DNA of 64,000 bases. Source: Merluccius polli (Eukaryota > Chordata > Actinopteri > Gadiformes > Merlucciidae). The stretch lies in the NCBI GenBank assembly GCA_030340625.1, contig JAOPHQ010001999.1:1-64000 (forward strand). The letters are read 5' to 3'. The first letter of the stretch is position 1. The number at the start of each line of letters is the position of its first letter. The notes below the pieces were generated by a model. It was not told the DNA's origin. It was given only the letters and a program-made list of their open reading frames with translations, and searched no databases. Both the position numbers and the translations under genes were made by a program. Below are positions 1 to 10,900 of this stretch, piece after piece.

Positions 1-20
1 GATTTGGACTGTCACTTCTA

Positions 21-62
21 CCCCCCCCCCCCCCCCCCCCCACACACACAAACACACACACA
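21..62. repeat. C homopolymer followed by (CA)n
   Basis: A run of about 20 C is followed by a short CA/ACA tract. This is simple sequence with no coding signal. Confidence 0.9.
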
Positions 63-126
63 TTATTTTTCTTTCTCCCTACCCCCCTGGAGGTTGTCTC
101 CGTCCGCTGCCAATTGCCTATTTTGG

Positions 127-187
127 TCTCTTCTTCTTCTTCTTCTTCTTCTTCTTCTTCTTCTTCTTCTTCTTCTTCTTCTTCTTC
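127..187. repeat. (CTT)n trinucleotide microsatellite
   Basis: About 20 uninterrupted CTT units. The apparent poly-Ser, poly-Leu and poly-Lys/Arg frames across it are only its six translations. The flanks to about 470 are pyrimidine-rich on the + strand. Confidence 0.95.
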
Positions 188-531
188 TCCATCCTATCTT
201 CCAGCCTGCCGCCCGGCTCTCCCCCCCCCTCTCTCTCCCTCTCTCTTCCTGTTCTTCTCTTCCTCTTCCTCCCCCTGCATCGGCCCGCTCTCTGCACGGC
301 TCTAGGTATTCCATCAGAGTGGCCCCGTCCGGGACAGACATAGCGTGTGTGTCCCCATGTCCGGGATGGATAGAGAGTGTGTGTGTGTGTTTGTGTGTGT
401 CTCCATGTCTGCCCTTTCATTTTCCCTCTCCCTCTCTCTCTCGCTCCTCCTCTCCCGTGGTGAGGTCTTTGGGCTTTGCGCGTCGCCTCTGTTTTTGACT
501 CCCCTCTTCCCTTGTGTCGGCATTTTCTTTT

Positions 532-534
<3 letters not shown>

Positions 535-570
<36 letters not shown>

Positions 571-733
571 ATCTATCTCTCGCCCCAGCAGTGGCGGTGA
601 CACATGCTGTGTGTATGTGTGTGTATGTGTGTGTGTGTGGGGGGGGGACGGCGGCGTGCGGGGGTGGGGCGTGGTGGGGGAGGACAGGAGTGTGCGTGTG
701 GGTGTGTGTGTGCGTGTGCGTGTAGGTGGCTAG
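535..733. repeat. (CT)n then (TG)n compound microsatellite
   Basis: CT dinucleotides run to about 567. From about 605 the sequence is TG-rich with a G-rich interruption (640-690). I see no conserved protein here. Confidence 0.9.
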
Positions 734-821
734 AGAGAACATGACGATAGTTTACGGGGGGGAAAGAAAGGATGGGAGGAAAGAGAGGCAGGTGTACGGA
801 ATGAAGTGACACATTACAGCA

Positions 822-823
<2 letters not shown>

Positions 824-857
<34 letters not shown>

Positions 858-907
858 TGGCTTCTCTCTGGAGGATGAGATTGCAGATTGATGGAGGGAT
901 GAATGGA

Positions 908-938
<31 letters not shown>

Positions 939-1037
939 TTCTCCTTTCCAACTGTCAGTACTTCCTCTGAGTCTCTGAAGATACTCTGTGAAACCAACCC
1001 CCCACACACACACACACATACACGCACACACACACAC
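824..1037. repeat. (TG)n, (CT)n and (CA)n microsatellites
   Basis: Three simple tracts: TG at 824-856, CT-rich at 908-942 and CA at 1003-1037. They are separated by short unique sequence. A purine-rich GGGA/GAGA stretch follows at about 1108-1215. Confidence 0.9.
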
Positions 1038-1267
1038 TCACTGGATTTCAGTGTGACATGCTTGGCTAAGCCACACTTGGAGACGGAGCCGCTCTCTGAA
1101 CAGATTCCTAAGAGAGAGAGGGAGAAGAAGGGGGAGGATGGGGTGAGGTGGGGAGAGGAAAGAGAAGAAAGAAGGGAGGGCGGGAGAGAGGGAGGGTGGG
1201 GAGAGATAGGCGAGTGGAGGGAGGGGCAGGTGTCACCTCCAAGCCTCTATTGTTCTCGATGAGTGCG

Positions 1268-1450
1268 TGTGTGTGTGTGTTAGTGTGTGTTAGGTTCAAT
1301 GCGAGCGTGGGTGCATGTATGCCGTTTCTTTTATAGTCAAGTACAGTCTAGCGTTGTGTGAGAGCGCAGACAGCATCTGCTAGCTCACTTCTCAAGTGTT
1401 TTCCTGTCACATACATCATTGAGCTTTGTGTGTGTGTGTTAGTATGCGTG

Positions 1451-1493
<43 letters not shown>

Positions 1494-1640
1494 GTCTATA
1501 TACGTGTGTCTTAGTGTGCATTTGTGTGTGTGTGTGTGTGTGTGTGTGTTTATATGTGTGTGTCTTGGTGTGCATGTGTCTGGGCATGTCTACACACATA
1601 TACACGTGTGTGTGTGTGTGTGTGTGTGTGCGTGTGTACG
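1268..1640. repeat. Compound (TG)n/(CA)n microsatellite cluster
   Basis: Several TG blocks (1268-1292, 1428-1494, 1523-1562, 1607-1636) are separated by degenerate TG-like sequence, suggesting one older, larger tract broken by substitutions. Confidence 0.9.
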
Positions 1641-1745
1641 AGGGTGGTGACACTTTTCCTAAGCAGTGGCCCAATTAAGGCCGCTGTGTAATTTTTGTTT
1701 TGTATTGCCAACATCTCCAGTGAAAATACCCATTACAATGCCTTC

Positions 1746-1747
<2 letters not shown>

Positions 1748-1788
<41 letters not shown>

Positions 1789-1868
1789 CATCTGTCTAGA
1801 AAATGGTAGATTTATGCTCATTGATTGTTAATAAATTATAAATAAAAATACTTCCCCTAGAATCCTAA

Positions 1869-1953
<85 letters not shown>
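1748..1953. repeat. Two (TA)n microsatellites
   Basis: TA tracts at about 1748-1787 and 1871-1953 are separated by ~80 bp of AT-rich unique DNA. The second is over 80 bp and self-complementary. Confidence 0.95.
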
Positions 1954-1956
<3 letters not shown>

Positions 1957-2329
1957 GAATAGTAAATACATGATATTAAAAAAATGTGTTGGAGCGAGGG
2001 TGATAAAGATACTGCTATCTATATTTACAGCTTCACCCATTAGTTTTGTGTAATAACCACAATGGAGCGCGTCGTCATAAAATAGAGCAGAACAAATTCA
2101 AATATCGGTATCTTCCTTTTTGTTTAAATAGTTTCATGTAATGTGTGTGTGTGTGTGCTTCCTGTGGTTGCTGCCCCCTTACATTGACAGTTTATTACAG
2201 ACACTCCTTCTCCACCCCCACCAATTATTAACCCCAAACTCCTAGGAAAGTAGAAGTGGTGGGTGGAGACCGTACAAAGTGATGCGTTTAGTTACAATAG
2301 AGTGGAGCTTAGTCCCCATTGCTTAGTGT

Positions 2330-2377
2330 TTAACTATATATATATCTATATCTATATCTATATATAGATATATATAT

Positions 2378-2425
<48 letters not shown>
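2330..2425. repeat. (TA)n with TATC/GATA interruptions
   Basis: The left half contains repeated TATATC and the right half TATAGA, so the tract is an imperfect palindrome before it becomes pure TA. It could extrude a cruciform. Confidence 0.9.
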
Positions 2426-2428
<3 letters not shown>

Positions 2429-2800
2429 CAGTATGCTGCTGTTGGAACCGGTCGAAGACAGCCGGAAACCTGATCATTATCTTAGAAAGTTACTTGATTT
2501 ATTTTCTTCCCAGTGTCTGGGAAGTAATCAATGTTCATCTTGAACACATCCAGAACCTAGCGGATCCCACTATCTCATATTCTCTCATTTAATTTGGGCT
2601 TGGAGCAGAAAAAAACATTACATGACTTTCATTGTAGAGTGTAAATATTTTGTTCCAAAAAGAAATACTTGCATCCTTAACAATAAACAAACTGATTGCT
2701 TTGCAGTTTCAATCCCTGATTAAATTAGTCAACAAGATATTTTGCGCATTGTTGGAATACATCATTTTTTCTCCTTTCCATTGAACATTAAGGGAGTGTG
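2426..2800. other. AT-rich stretch, nothing identified
   Basis: No exon-like open frame, RNA gene or repeat structure recognised. Confidence 0.6.
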
Positions 2801-2801
2801 G

Positions 2802-2997
2802 CTCCGTCTGATTGGACGGCCTTATCATGTAAACTCCGTCTGATTGGACGGCCTTATCGTGTAAACTCCGTCTGATTGGACGGCCTTATCGTCTAAACTC
2901 CGTCTGATTGGACGGCCGTATCGTGTAAACTCCGTCTGATTGGACGGCCTTATCGTGTAAACCCCGTCTGATTGGATGGCCTTATCGTGTAAACTCC
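2802..2997. repeat. 32-bp minisatellite, 6 copies, each with an inverted CCAAT box
   Basis: Six direct repeats with exact 32-bp spacing (cores at 2804, 2836, 2868, 2900, 2932, 2964). The core is GTCTGATTGGACGGC, followed by CTTATCGTGTAAACTCC. Copies differ at only a few positions; the last is the most diverged. Each unit carries ATTGG, the reverse complement of a CCAAT box. Confidence 0.95.
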
Positions 2998-3764
2998 AGT
3001 CACACTCACAAGAAGTCAGGCGGTTCCCAGGGACACTTCCTCACACTATTTTCAACCTGAATCTCAGTGAGCTGTGCCCAATAACAGGATAAATTGAATC
3101 CACCCATACACACAAACTTTATTAAAGACTGAGGGGGAATCTCCGATAAAAGCAATACACTGAAATTACGCTGGTATGCTCCTTAAACACAGCGTTGACC
3201 TCAACGCTTACGCCTGCAATGCAACCCTCAAATATCTCCACTTTATGCCTTTCTCAAACTTAAATATTAATTTGCCGGACCGCCCCCCTGAAAAGCCCTA
3301 CTATTGTTATTATCCTCTTTTCTCTCTTCTCTGCTGTCCATTTTCGCTAACAGTGGAGAACCTGTAACAAATAAAGCACCCCCCCCACACACACACATAC
3401 ACACCCGCTCCGACACGCACCGCGGCAATTCATTTTCTTAAATGTCAGGAGAAGCGAGACTATCTCCGCCCCCTCCTTGCCCATCGCCCGGCTGTCTGCA
3501 GGGGCTGATGGGTAATATTCCTTAATAGAGATCATTTTGATTGGCTTCCCCTGCCCTTTTCATTGTCGGAGTGACAGAGGAGCGGGGAAAGGAGATGCTG
3601 ATGAGTGTGTGTGCGCGCGCGTGTGCGTGTGTGTGCGCGTATCTGTGTGTATGTGTGTGTGTGATGAGGGTTTACGTAAACAGAGATTAGAAATGCAATA
3701 AACCTGTCACACGGAGAATGCTTCTGTCAACACATAAGCTGGCGCACGCTGTCATCGTATCCAT

Positions 3765-3765
<1 letters not shown>
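2998..3765. other. Mostly unique sequence, no gene identified
   Basis: It contains a short CA tract (3385-3405) and a TG/CG-rich tract (3606-3663). No convincing exon seen. Confidence 0.6.
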
Positions 3766-3801
<36 letters not shown>

Positions 3802-4184
3802 TACTGAAACGTTACGTACATTCAAACACACATTTGCACACTTGAAGTAACACTTAAATTGTCTCAAACACACACACCAAATCCCATTAAAAAAAACTTG
3901 CACTTAAACGAACACAAGCACAAACACATACACAGTCACACACACAAATACACACACAAGATGTGGCGGAGGAAACCATTATGCCTGGATATTGAGTTAT
4001 CCAGACTCCTGGTGTTGTGCATACCAGCCGTGTGTGTGTGTGTGTGTGTGTGTAAAAGAAACCCTAGAGTGAAGGCAGCTATTGAACAGGGGTAAGCCTG
4101 CTCTTCTATTTCTCCTGATGCCACAGCTTATTTCATGGAACGCTGTCTGCTGTGTGAGTGGGGACAAGAGCCCCATTGCGTGTA

Positions 4185-4261
<77 letters not shown>

Positions 4262-4401
4262 GTGTGCGCGTGCTTGTTTGTGTGGCCAAGGTTGTGATGG
4301 GTCCCTTGATATGGAGGATGGGTTAGCCACCCCCCTGTCCAACTGTTGCCATGGCAGCAGTTGGCTTTTATTAGTTGTCTCACTTTTTACACACACACAG
4401 A

Positions 4402-4440
<39 letters not shown>

Positions 4441-4562
4441 TGCATACAGACGCATTAAAACACGCTCAGATACATGCCCACCTAAGCATATATCTAAAAC
4501 GCATACAGGATGCAGACAAGGCATGTCTAGATAACACACATTGAAGAAAGCAGCTCATAGAG

Positions 4563-4597
<35 letters not shown>

Positions 4598-4851
4598 TGC
4601 AAACCTTATTGCAGACTGCCAGGGCTTCAGCACCCTCCTCCAGCCTGAGGCGCGTTGGAGCAGTTAAGAAACGTGTCATGGATGAGAGATGGGCCGCGTG
4701 GCCAAATGAAGCGCAATGGAGGAAACCGTCACGCCATTTCACACTCGGCGAGCCCACGGCGAGCCTTGTGCAGTACACACACGCACGCATGCACACACAC
4801 GCACACGCACACACACACAAACACACACAAACACACACACACACACACACC
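3766..4851. repeat. Cluster of six (CA)n/(TG)n microsatellites
   Basis: Blocks lie at about 3767-3800 (CA), 4030-4052 (TG), 4189-4268 (TG), 4388-4437 (CA), 4564-4596 (CA) and 4774-4851 (CA). Unique sequence lies between them. The segments at 4597-4770 and 4900-5090 are GC-richer but show no recognisable protein. Confidence 0.9.
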
Positions 4852-5459
4852 AACATATTGGAAGAGGGTGGGGTGAGAGGAGCTTGAGGACGAGAGCAAC
4901 ACAAACTAACATCAATATGGCCTTTTTGCTGGCTGCACTCTGCACCAGCCGTCCGCTGGATCAATATGGCTCCGGCTGAAACCGATGTCACATTCTGTAC
5001 GCTGGGAGCCAGACGGTGGAGGAGGAGGCCCGCTGTGCACGCATCAATCACCGCCCAAACATTCACTCTGGCAAGTAACACGCTCAATAAAGAGAGCCAC
5101 AGAGACAGCGCTGCATAGTGGCTAGGCTGGAGGGGCGGGGGGGGGGGGTGGCGACATCATCATCGTGACACTATTTACTGAGTTTGATTCATCATGCAGT
5201 GTTAAAGTTCACCTCCAGAGTTTAGTCATTTTTTGGGAGATAAGATATTTTTTCCAAAGGTCCCCAATCATGGCCATGCTTTTGATTTGGCCAAAATACA
5301 TATTTTTGCGACATGCAAATAGAGCGTGTCCAAGCTCTTGCCGCTACGGTACTTGGCAAGTGGCTGCAGGATCACCCAAGCTGGAGCACCACCTCACCGG
5401 GAAATACACTGTTACACACTGTTATACACTGTTGGGCTGTTCATTCTCCATCTTAGCGA

Positions 5460-5762
5460 CAGTGCAATACAATGTATTACCGGAGACAAATCGTCAAACG
5501 TTCAGCTGGGCTGATGGATTCCCGGTAGTTGGTGTCCATCTTGGCGATACTGGGTCCTACCATCTGGAGCAGACGGTCAAACTGACCTCGGTCGAGACGA
5601 AAGTAACTCCGGGCCTCCTCTCCATACAGCCGAAGCTCCTGGATGAGGCGAACTCTCCAGCCTGTTTATGGGCAGTCAGATACGGCTGGAGCCACACAGA
5701 CTGGCGCTTTCGTGGCGGCTGGTTTACGTCCAGCAGCACAATCAAGAGCACCCTTTACAGCG
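5460..5762 (-). pseudogene. HARBI1-like PIF/Harbinger transposase, N-terminal fragment, broken
   Basis: Read on the minus strand, this encodes the N-terminal part of a HARBI1-like nuclease of PIF/Harbinger transposons, which in an intact copy would act with a Myb/SANT-like partner. Visible motifs in order are a basic start with SVWLQPYL, then QAGEF, then in a second frame QELRLYGEEARSYFRLDR, LLQMVGPSIAKMDTNYRE and SPAERLTICLR, then a stop. The frame change after QAGEF is a small indel. The DDE catalytic region is missing, so the fragment cannot be active. The long + strand frame over the same bases is its antisense shadow. Assignment rests on motif recognition only. Confidence 0.72.
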
Positions 5763-5769
5763 TTGGCCT

Positions 5770-6840
5770 CATTGTTGAAAGATGTGATAACCGGCTCTAT
5801 CTTTTCTATTTATATTAGTATTAATTTCAAACACAGGCAGGAGACAACAGAATAGGCTGTCACTAGGTTTTAGATTGCTGTGATTGGACATCATATTTTA
5901 TTAATATACAACACACTATCATGTGTGAGATATACTTAAAATAAAAAAGGCGATGAAATTCAACGCTCACAATCTCATATTAATCAATAAATAATGACTA
6001 GCTAGCTAGCACAACGTTGGATATTTTGATACTTCCGGCCAGGTCTACGCAGTGGATTTGACGCATGCTTTCGATAAATCCAACGCATGCGTCAGCTGAA
6101 ACGCAATGCAACTGCTGCGGCATGCAGCGTTGCTGGGCAGACGCAGCGTTACATTGGAAATGAGTGGAACTTCCGGCGCAGCACATCGCAGTGATGCAGG
6201 CGGTGCAGACAAAGCGTTACAAAACAAATTACTAACTTTGTGTTCCTGCCAACGAAACTGTCTGTTTACTTATCCTTGTGATTGTATATCATATTAAATA
6301 TATTATTAGGTCAATATTTCAAGTCAAACAGGAGGATTTGACAGAATCCGAGCACAGTAGCACAGCCAGCTGTGTGTTAGTCCCTTGTCAGCTTTGTATG
6401 AGGGGGAGCAGAATTAGGTTATGATGTTATTGGTTGAAATGTTAAGCCTGCCAGCGTTGTCGCCAAGAAATTCAGCTGGAAACAAAATAAGGCTCATGAG
6501 ATTTAAATGTAAATCTACTAATAAACAGAATTTCACATTTTCGGGGCAACTTTGTTGAAAAGGACAATAATTAAACTTGCTTTGCTGACATAACCAGATT
6601 GGGTTTAGTCTCCCACTGACTTTGCTACTGTTGATCTATTTCCTTATTTTCACCCCTTCACTCCTTTATTGTGGCCAAACATATCATTTGTCCATTAGTA
6701 TTTACAACACGACAACACCACTACTAGACTGCGCAACCGTAATTCACATCTTCAACAAAATGTAGTGGTCATATATCGTACCCTTTCACTACTGCATTAT
6801 TTAACAACATCCCTTTAACACTTTATTACCAAAATAGAGC
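5770..6840. other. AT-rich region with a GCATGC/CpG-rich core
   Basis: Mostly AT-rich unique DNA. The patch 6030-6230 is CpG-rich with repeated GCATGC, GCGTTAC and GCAACG words, as seen in miniature DNA transposons. It could be the terminal part of the Harbinger relic to its left, but I could not pair terminal repeats. Confidence 0.4.
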
Positions 6841-7015
6841 CGAGGCCCGATCCATCACCTCCTCCCTTCACAAGTGCTTAGTTTCTTCTTCCTCCTCTTC
6901 CTCAGACCCATTCTTCATCCTCATCTTCTCGTCCCTCCGTCTCCTTTCTGGCCCTCCAGTGTTGTGCCCCCTTCATCAGGCCAATGTATTGCCATCTGGA
7001 GAGGGAGAGAGACAT

Positions 7016-7016
<1 letters not shown>

Positions 7017-7074
<58 letters not shown>
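7017..7074. repeat. (GA)n microsatellite
   Basis: About 28 uninterrupted GA units. On the minus strand it is a long pyrimidine tract. Confidence 0.95.
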
Positions 7075-7077
<3 letters not shown>

Positions 7078-7169
7078 GAGAGAGAAGCGGTAGGGATGAA
7101 AGGACAAGCTGTGGAGAGAATACTAAATACCAACGGGGCTTTAATGCACAAAGACCTGCACGTCCTGAC

Positions 7170-7379
7170 TGACGCACACACACACGCACACACACACACA
7201 CACGCAAACACACACACACACGCAAACACATGCACACGCACACACACAGGTGTGTCTAACCACCTTATTCTGTGGCACCAGCACACACACACAAAAAACA
7301 CTAAGTCTATCTAACTCAAACACACACAGGGATGTGTGTAAGCACGCTTTACACAGCAGCGCTTCAATGCACACACTTA

Positions 7380-7419
<40 letters not shown>

Positions 7420-7420
7420 C
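7170..7420. repeat. (CA)n microsatellite cluster
   Basis: CA tracts at 7171-7250 (with interruptions) and 7379-7418, separated by CA-rich degenerate sequence. Confidence 0.9.
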
Positions 7421-7554
7421 GTGGACAAACACATTGTGAGGTATTAGCGGGCCCCACGGCACAGGGCTGAATAGAAAGTATTTGGAACAGGGTCTCAAAC
7501 GCTGAGGATTATGGGGGATATGAGTGGAATGCTAACGCCAGGAGCGAGGCCAAT

Positions 7555-7805
7555 GACCTTGGTGGAGGAGTTGGAGGAGGAAGAGGTGGGAGGAGGAGTT
7601 GGGAGGAGGAAGAAGAGGCGGAGGTGGGATGAGGAGGAGGAGTTGGGAGGAGCAGGAAGAGGAGGAGGTGGGAGGAGGTGGGATGAGCAGGAGGAGGAGG
7701 AGTTGGGAGGAGGAAGTGGAGGAGGTGGGAGGAGGAGGAGGTGGGAGGAGGTGGAGAAGGTGGGAGGAGGAGGAAGAGGAGGAGGAGGTGGGAGGAGGAG
7801 GCAGC
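7555..7805. repeat. GGA/GGT purine minisatellite, about 250 bp
   Basis: A nearly pure purine + strand built from GGAGGAGGTGGGAGGAGG-like units with irregular period. Its translations (Gly/Glu/Arg-rich or Pro/Ser-rich) are compositional artefacts. The G runs could form quadruplexes and the mirror purine tract could form a triplex. Confidence 0.9.
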
Positions 7806-8600
7806 AGGTCATACCACACACTACGAAAGAAAGCATAGTCATTAATGTTGTAAGTAAGCAATGTTTTCAGCAATAAAAAAACTACGAAGTATTTGAAATA
7901 TGGATACACACAATGCATTCTGGTGGGGATAAGAAGTTAATTCTTTCCAAGAATTGCATTTTTTAAAGTCAAATATCCAATGGTATTACAAAACACCATT
8001 TGTCTGCAGTGAGCAAGATGATCAAAGTACATTTCATCCACATACATACAGACAGGCAATACATGTGGACGACTTGGGCCATCCAGTCTTGAGCCTGGTT
8101 ATTACTGCCAGAGTAATATACACTCCAATGAAGTGTGGAAGCACAGAATGGTCGGACGTGTGTGGAACAAAGAACAAAGGACTACATAGAAAACATGTCC
8201 GATGACGCCTGAAGGACCGGAAACAACAATGACAGAAAGAGCTTGGATGACTGTTTCGGTTAATTGTGACTTAAAAGCACTCCACTGTTAAGTGGGACTT
8301 TCTGTAAAACCATCCGGATCACTGTTTTATATTCCAATACAGTGAGCTCCACTGGCACCCAATGGAGAAATAATATTTTGTTTATGCTAATTTATATTTT
8401 TATAAAGTGCATTCACAATTATGTTTCAAGCATTTTGTGTACTCATTTTGGTCTGTGTGTGTGTGTCTATGTGTTAGCCATTCTGTATGTTTTTTTTTCA
8501 TTTGCACCCAATTGTGTGGAACCGCTGGATGTATCATACACTTGTTATTACAAGCGGCAGGACAGAATGCATAATTCATTCTCATCTGGACTCCTGGAAT
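7806..8600. other. Unique AT-rich sequence, nothing identified
   Basis: No exon, RNA gene or repeat recognised on either strand. Confidence 0.55.
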
Positions 8601-8604
8601 GGGG

Positions 8605-8605
<1 letters not shown>

Positions 8606-8662
<57 letters not shown>

Positions 8663-9036
8663 TGAACCAGCCTGCGGGAATGTGTTTTTTTATTTGTATG
8701 TTTGTAGGGACATGTGTGTGTGGGTGTGTGTGTGTTTGTGTGTGTGCAATGGTGTGTGTTATTGTATGTGTGTGTCGTCACCCAAAGTGAAGTGGCACAT
8801 GCATGTGTGCACGTCTGTCTTTTTTGTGAAGATGTACATTTGTATTGTGTTGTCTGTGTGCCTGCCTGTGTAAGTGTCTGTGCCTGTGTTTGTGTGTGTA
8901 CGTGTGTGCTTGTTTGTGTGCATATGTGTGTGTGTAGTCTGTGTGCCCGTGTGTGTGTGAGTGTAAGTGTATGTGTGCCTGTGTTTGTAAGTGCGTGATT
9001 GTTCATGTGCTTGTGTGTGTGTGTGTGTGTGTGTGT
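8606..9036. repeat. (TG)n and degenerate TG-rich tract
   Basis: Pure TG at 8606-8657 is followed by about 330 bp of decayed TG-rich sequence ending in another pure block (9013-9035). Confidence 0.9.
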
Positions 9037-9186
9037 TCCAGTGTGCGGGAGAGCAGGCACGTCTGTGTAATAACCTCAGATTGGATGTGTCAGGTCATTT
9101 CTACGAGTGTTAAGGAACCGCAGCTCAGGAAGGACAGGCCATCTGACGAGAGGAGCCACCTATCAGCTCAGCAGCACCCATGGGAT

Positions 9187-9270
9187 GGGGGAGGGAGGGA
9201 GGGAGGGAGGGAGGGAGGAGGGAGGGAGGGAGGGAGGGAGGGAGGGAGGGAGGGAGGGAGGGAGGGAGGG
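9187..9270. repeat. (GGGA)n tetranucleotide array
   Basis: About 20 GGGA units with one shorter interruption near 9220, then (GGAT)n-like sequence to 9288. Confidence 0.95.
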
Positions 9271-9516
9271 GTAGATGGATGGATGGATGCTGGAGATGAT
9301 GATGAAGGGAAGAGGTGGCAGGGGGAAAATGAAGAAGGGCTGATATTGCCTTGGGTTATAGCATGTCGGCTGTGTCTCACTAGCCACCATGTGTGGATGT
9401 GTGTGTGTGTTCCTGGGTTAAGGGTCTACATTTATCGCATGCTTTTCTCCCCTCTGTGGACATCCACACACACACACACGCCGACAACAACAACGCTACA
9501 ACCATGATACATGTCT

Positions 9517-9738
9517 GGCTCGACAGTGGCTTGGGAGGTAGAGCGGGTTGTCTGGCAACCTGAAGGTTGCTGGTTTGATCCCTGGCTCCACCGAGATAAC
9601 TGTCGAGGTGTCCCTGAGGAAGACACCTAACCATCGGTGTATGAATGGGTGAATGTGAGGCATTTTGTTTGCATATTTGTAAAGCGCTTTGAGTGGCAAC
9701 AGGTCTGAAAAGCGCTAGATAAATGCAGTCCATTACTA
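9517..9738 (+). mobile_element. tRNA-derived SINE with LINE-like 3' tail
   Basis: It has a tRNA-like head with an A-box-like segment (TGGCTTGGGAGG) and a B-box-like segment (GGTTTGATCCC). A body with TGAATGGGTGAATGTGAGGC follows, then a tail with TAAAGCGCTTTGAGTGG and GCGCTAGATAAATGCAG. The tail resembles the 3' end of fish L2-clade LINEs, which supply the transposition machinery. The sequence ACCATGATACATGT before it and ACCATGCTACATGT after it could be a 14-bp target duplication, or simply host minisatellite units. Confidence 0.82.
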
Positions 9739-9800
9739 TGTAACCATGCTACATGTGCTTATGCTACATGTCTACAGCCATGCTTTATATCTACAACCAT

Positions 9801-10007
9801 GCTGTGACCTAGTAATTGGAAGGTTGCTGGTTCGATCCCCAGCTACTCCTAGCTAAGTGTCGTGGTGTCCCTGAGCAAGACACCAAACCCTAACTGCTCC
9901 CGCCGTCGGAGTATTAATGTGTGTATGAATGGGTGAATGTGAGGCAATAATTTTAAAGCGCTTTGAGTGGTCATTCCTAAAAAAGCACTATATAAAGTCC
10001 ATTTACC
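9801..10007 (+). mobile_element. Second copy of the same SINE, 5'-truncated
   Basis: It shares the B box (GGTTCGATCCCC), the GTGTCCCTGAGCAAGACACC segment, TGAATGGGTGAATGTGAGGC and the AAAGCGCTTTGAGTGGTC tail with the copy at 9517. It starts within the tRNA-like head, lacking a clear A box. Its tail runs straight into the 30-bp minisatellite. Confidence 0.82.
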
Positions 10008-10745
10008 ATGCTACAACCATGCTACATGTCTACAAACACGCTACAACCATGCTACATGTCTACAAACACGCTACAACCATGCTACATGTCTACAAACACG
10101 CTACAACCATGCTACATGTCTACAAACACGCTACAACCATGCTACATGTCTACAAACACGCTACAACCATGCTACATGTCTACAAACACGCTACAACCAT
10201 GCTACATGTCTACAACCATGCTACAACCATGCTACATGTCTACAACCATGCTACAACTTTGCTTCATGTCTACAACCATGCTATAACCACGCTACACATC
10301 TACAACCATGCTACAACCATGCTACATGTCTACAACCATGCTTGAAGTCTATAACTATGCTACAACGATGATACAACCATGCTACATGTCTACAACCATG
10401 CTACAACCATGCTACATGTCTACAACCATGCTACAACTTTGCTTCATGTCTACAACCATGCTATAACCACGCTACACATCTACAACCATGCTACAACCAT
10501 GCTACATGTCTACAACCATGCTTGAAGTCTATAACTATGCTACAACGATGATACAACCATGCTACATGTCTACAACCATGCTACAACCATGCTAAAAGTC
10601 TACAACCATGCTACATGTCTACAACGGTGCTATAACTATGCTACATGTCTACAACCATGCTACGACCATGCTTTAATTATGCTACAACCATGTTACAACA
10701 GGGTGACAGTCCACATCTGTCCAGCTGTGACGCAACGTTGCTCAC

Positions 10746-10900
10746 CACACAAGGGTCTATCTATCGACTTTACCATAAGCGACCGATTATAAACATGGGC
10801 TATCAATACAATATAGAACAATTCCCTATTTGAGTAGGCTTTGGCTGTTTTTAGGTTTACCAAAAATTATACAAATTACAATTAGGCTAAAATATGAACA
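10746..10900. repeat. Dispersed repeat fragment shared with 58,380-58,510
   Basis: Words in order (GGTCTATCTAT, GACTTTA, CATAAGC, GACCGAT, TATAAACA, GGCTA, CAATACAA, TAGAA, TTCCCTATT, TTTGGCTG, GGTTTACCAAA) match 58,380-58,510, inside a hAT-like element. This is therefore a partial copy of that element's interior. Confidence 0.7.

Larger units (their letters stand above)
9491..10700. repeat. 30-bp minisatellite with SINE interruptions and a 180-bp higher-order unit
   Basis: The unit is CTACAACCATGCTACATGTC followed by TACAAACACG or a variant. Between 10,010 and 10,200 six units are essentially identical. From 10,201 the units diversify, and 10,201-10,380 is repeated without a mismatch as 10,381-10,560, a 180-bp higher-order repeat. 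Single units also flank the left SINE (9491-9516) and lie between the SINEs (9739-9800). The long Thr/Leu/Tyr frames here are just its translation. Confidence 0.92.

Noticed and set aside
1348..1678. Open frames of Cys/Val or Thr/His repeats over TG/CA tracts, here and at many other sites
   Set aside because: Dinucleotide repeats lack stop codons in these frames; no splice sites or family motifs support them.
5165..5818. A 217-residue + strand open frame
   Set aside because: The conserved protein signal is on the opposite strand (HARBI1-like transposase fragment), so this frame is its antisense shadow.
6905..7015. Possible minus-strand terminal exon after a long CT polypyrimidine tract, reading WQYIGLMKGAQHWRARKE and an acidic end
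   Set aside because: The acceptor-like context is simply the GA microsatellite, the peptide matches no family I know, and no partner exon was found.
9801..9845. A tRNA gene, suggested by a B box (GGTTCGATCCCC)
   Set aside because: It is the tRNA-derived head of a SINE; a second copy with the same body and LINE-like tail lies at 9517, and no complete cloverleaf is present.
10010..10200. A CRISPR array, because of regular ~30-bp repeats
   Set aside because: The repeats are contiguous with no unique spacers, and the surrounding DNA is vertebrate. The same applies to 43,541-46,318.
10008..10345. Long open frames with repeated HATTMLHVY or MSTNTLQPCY motifs
   Set aside because: They are the three translations of the 30-bp minisatellite, whose length is a multiple of three and so keeps frames open.
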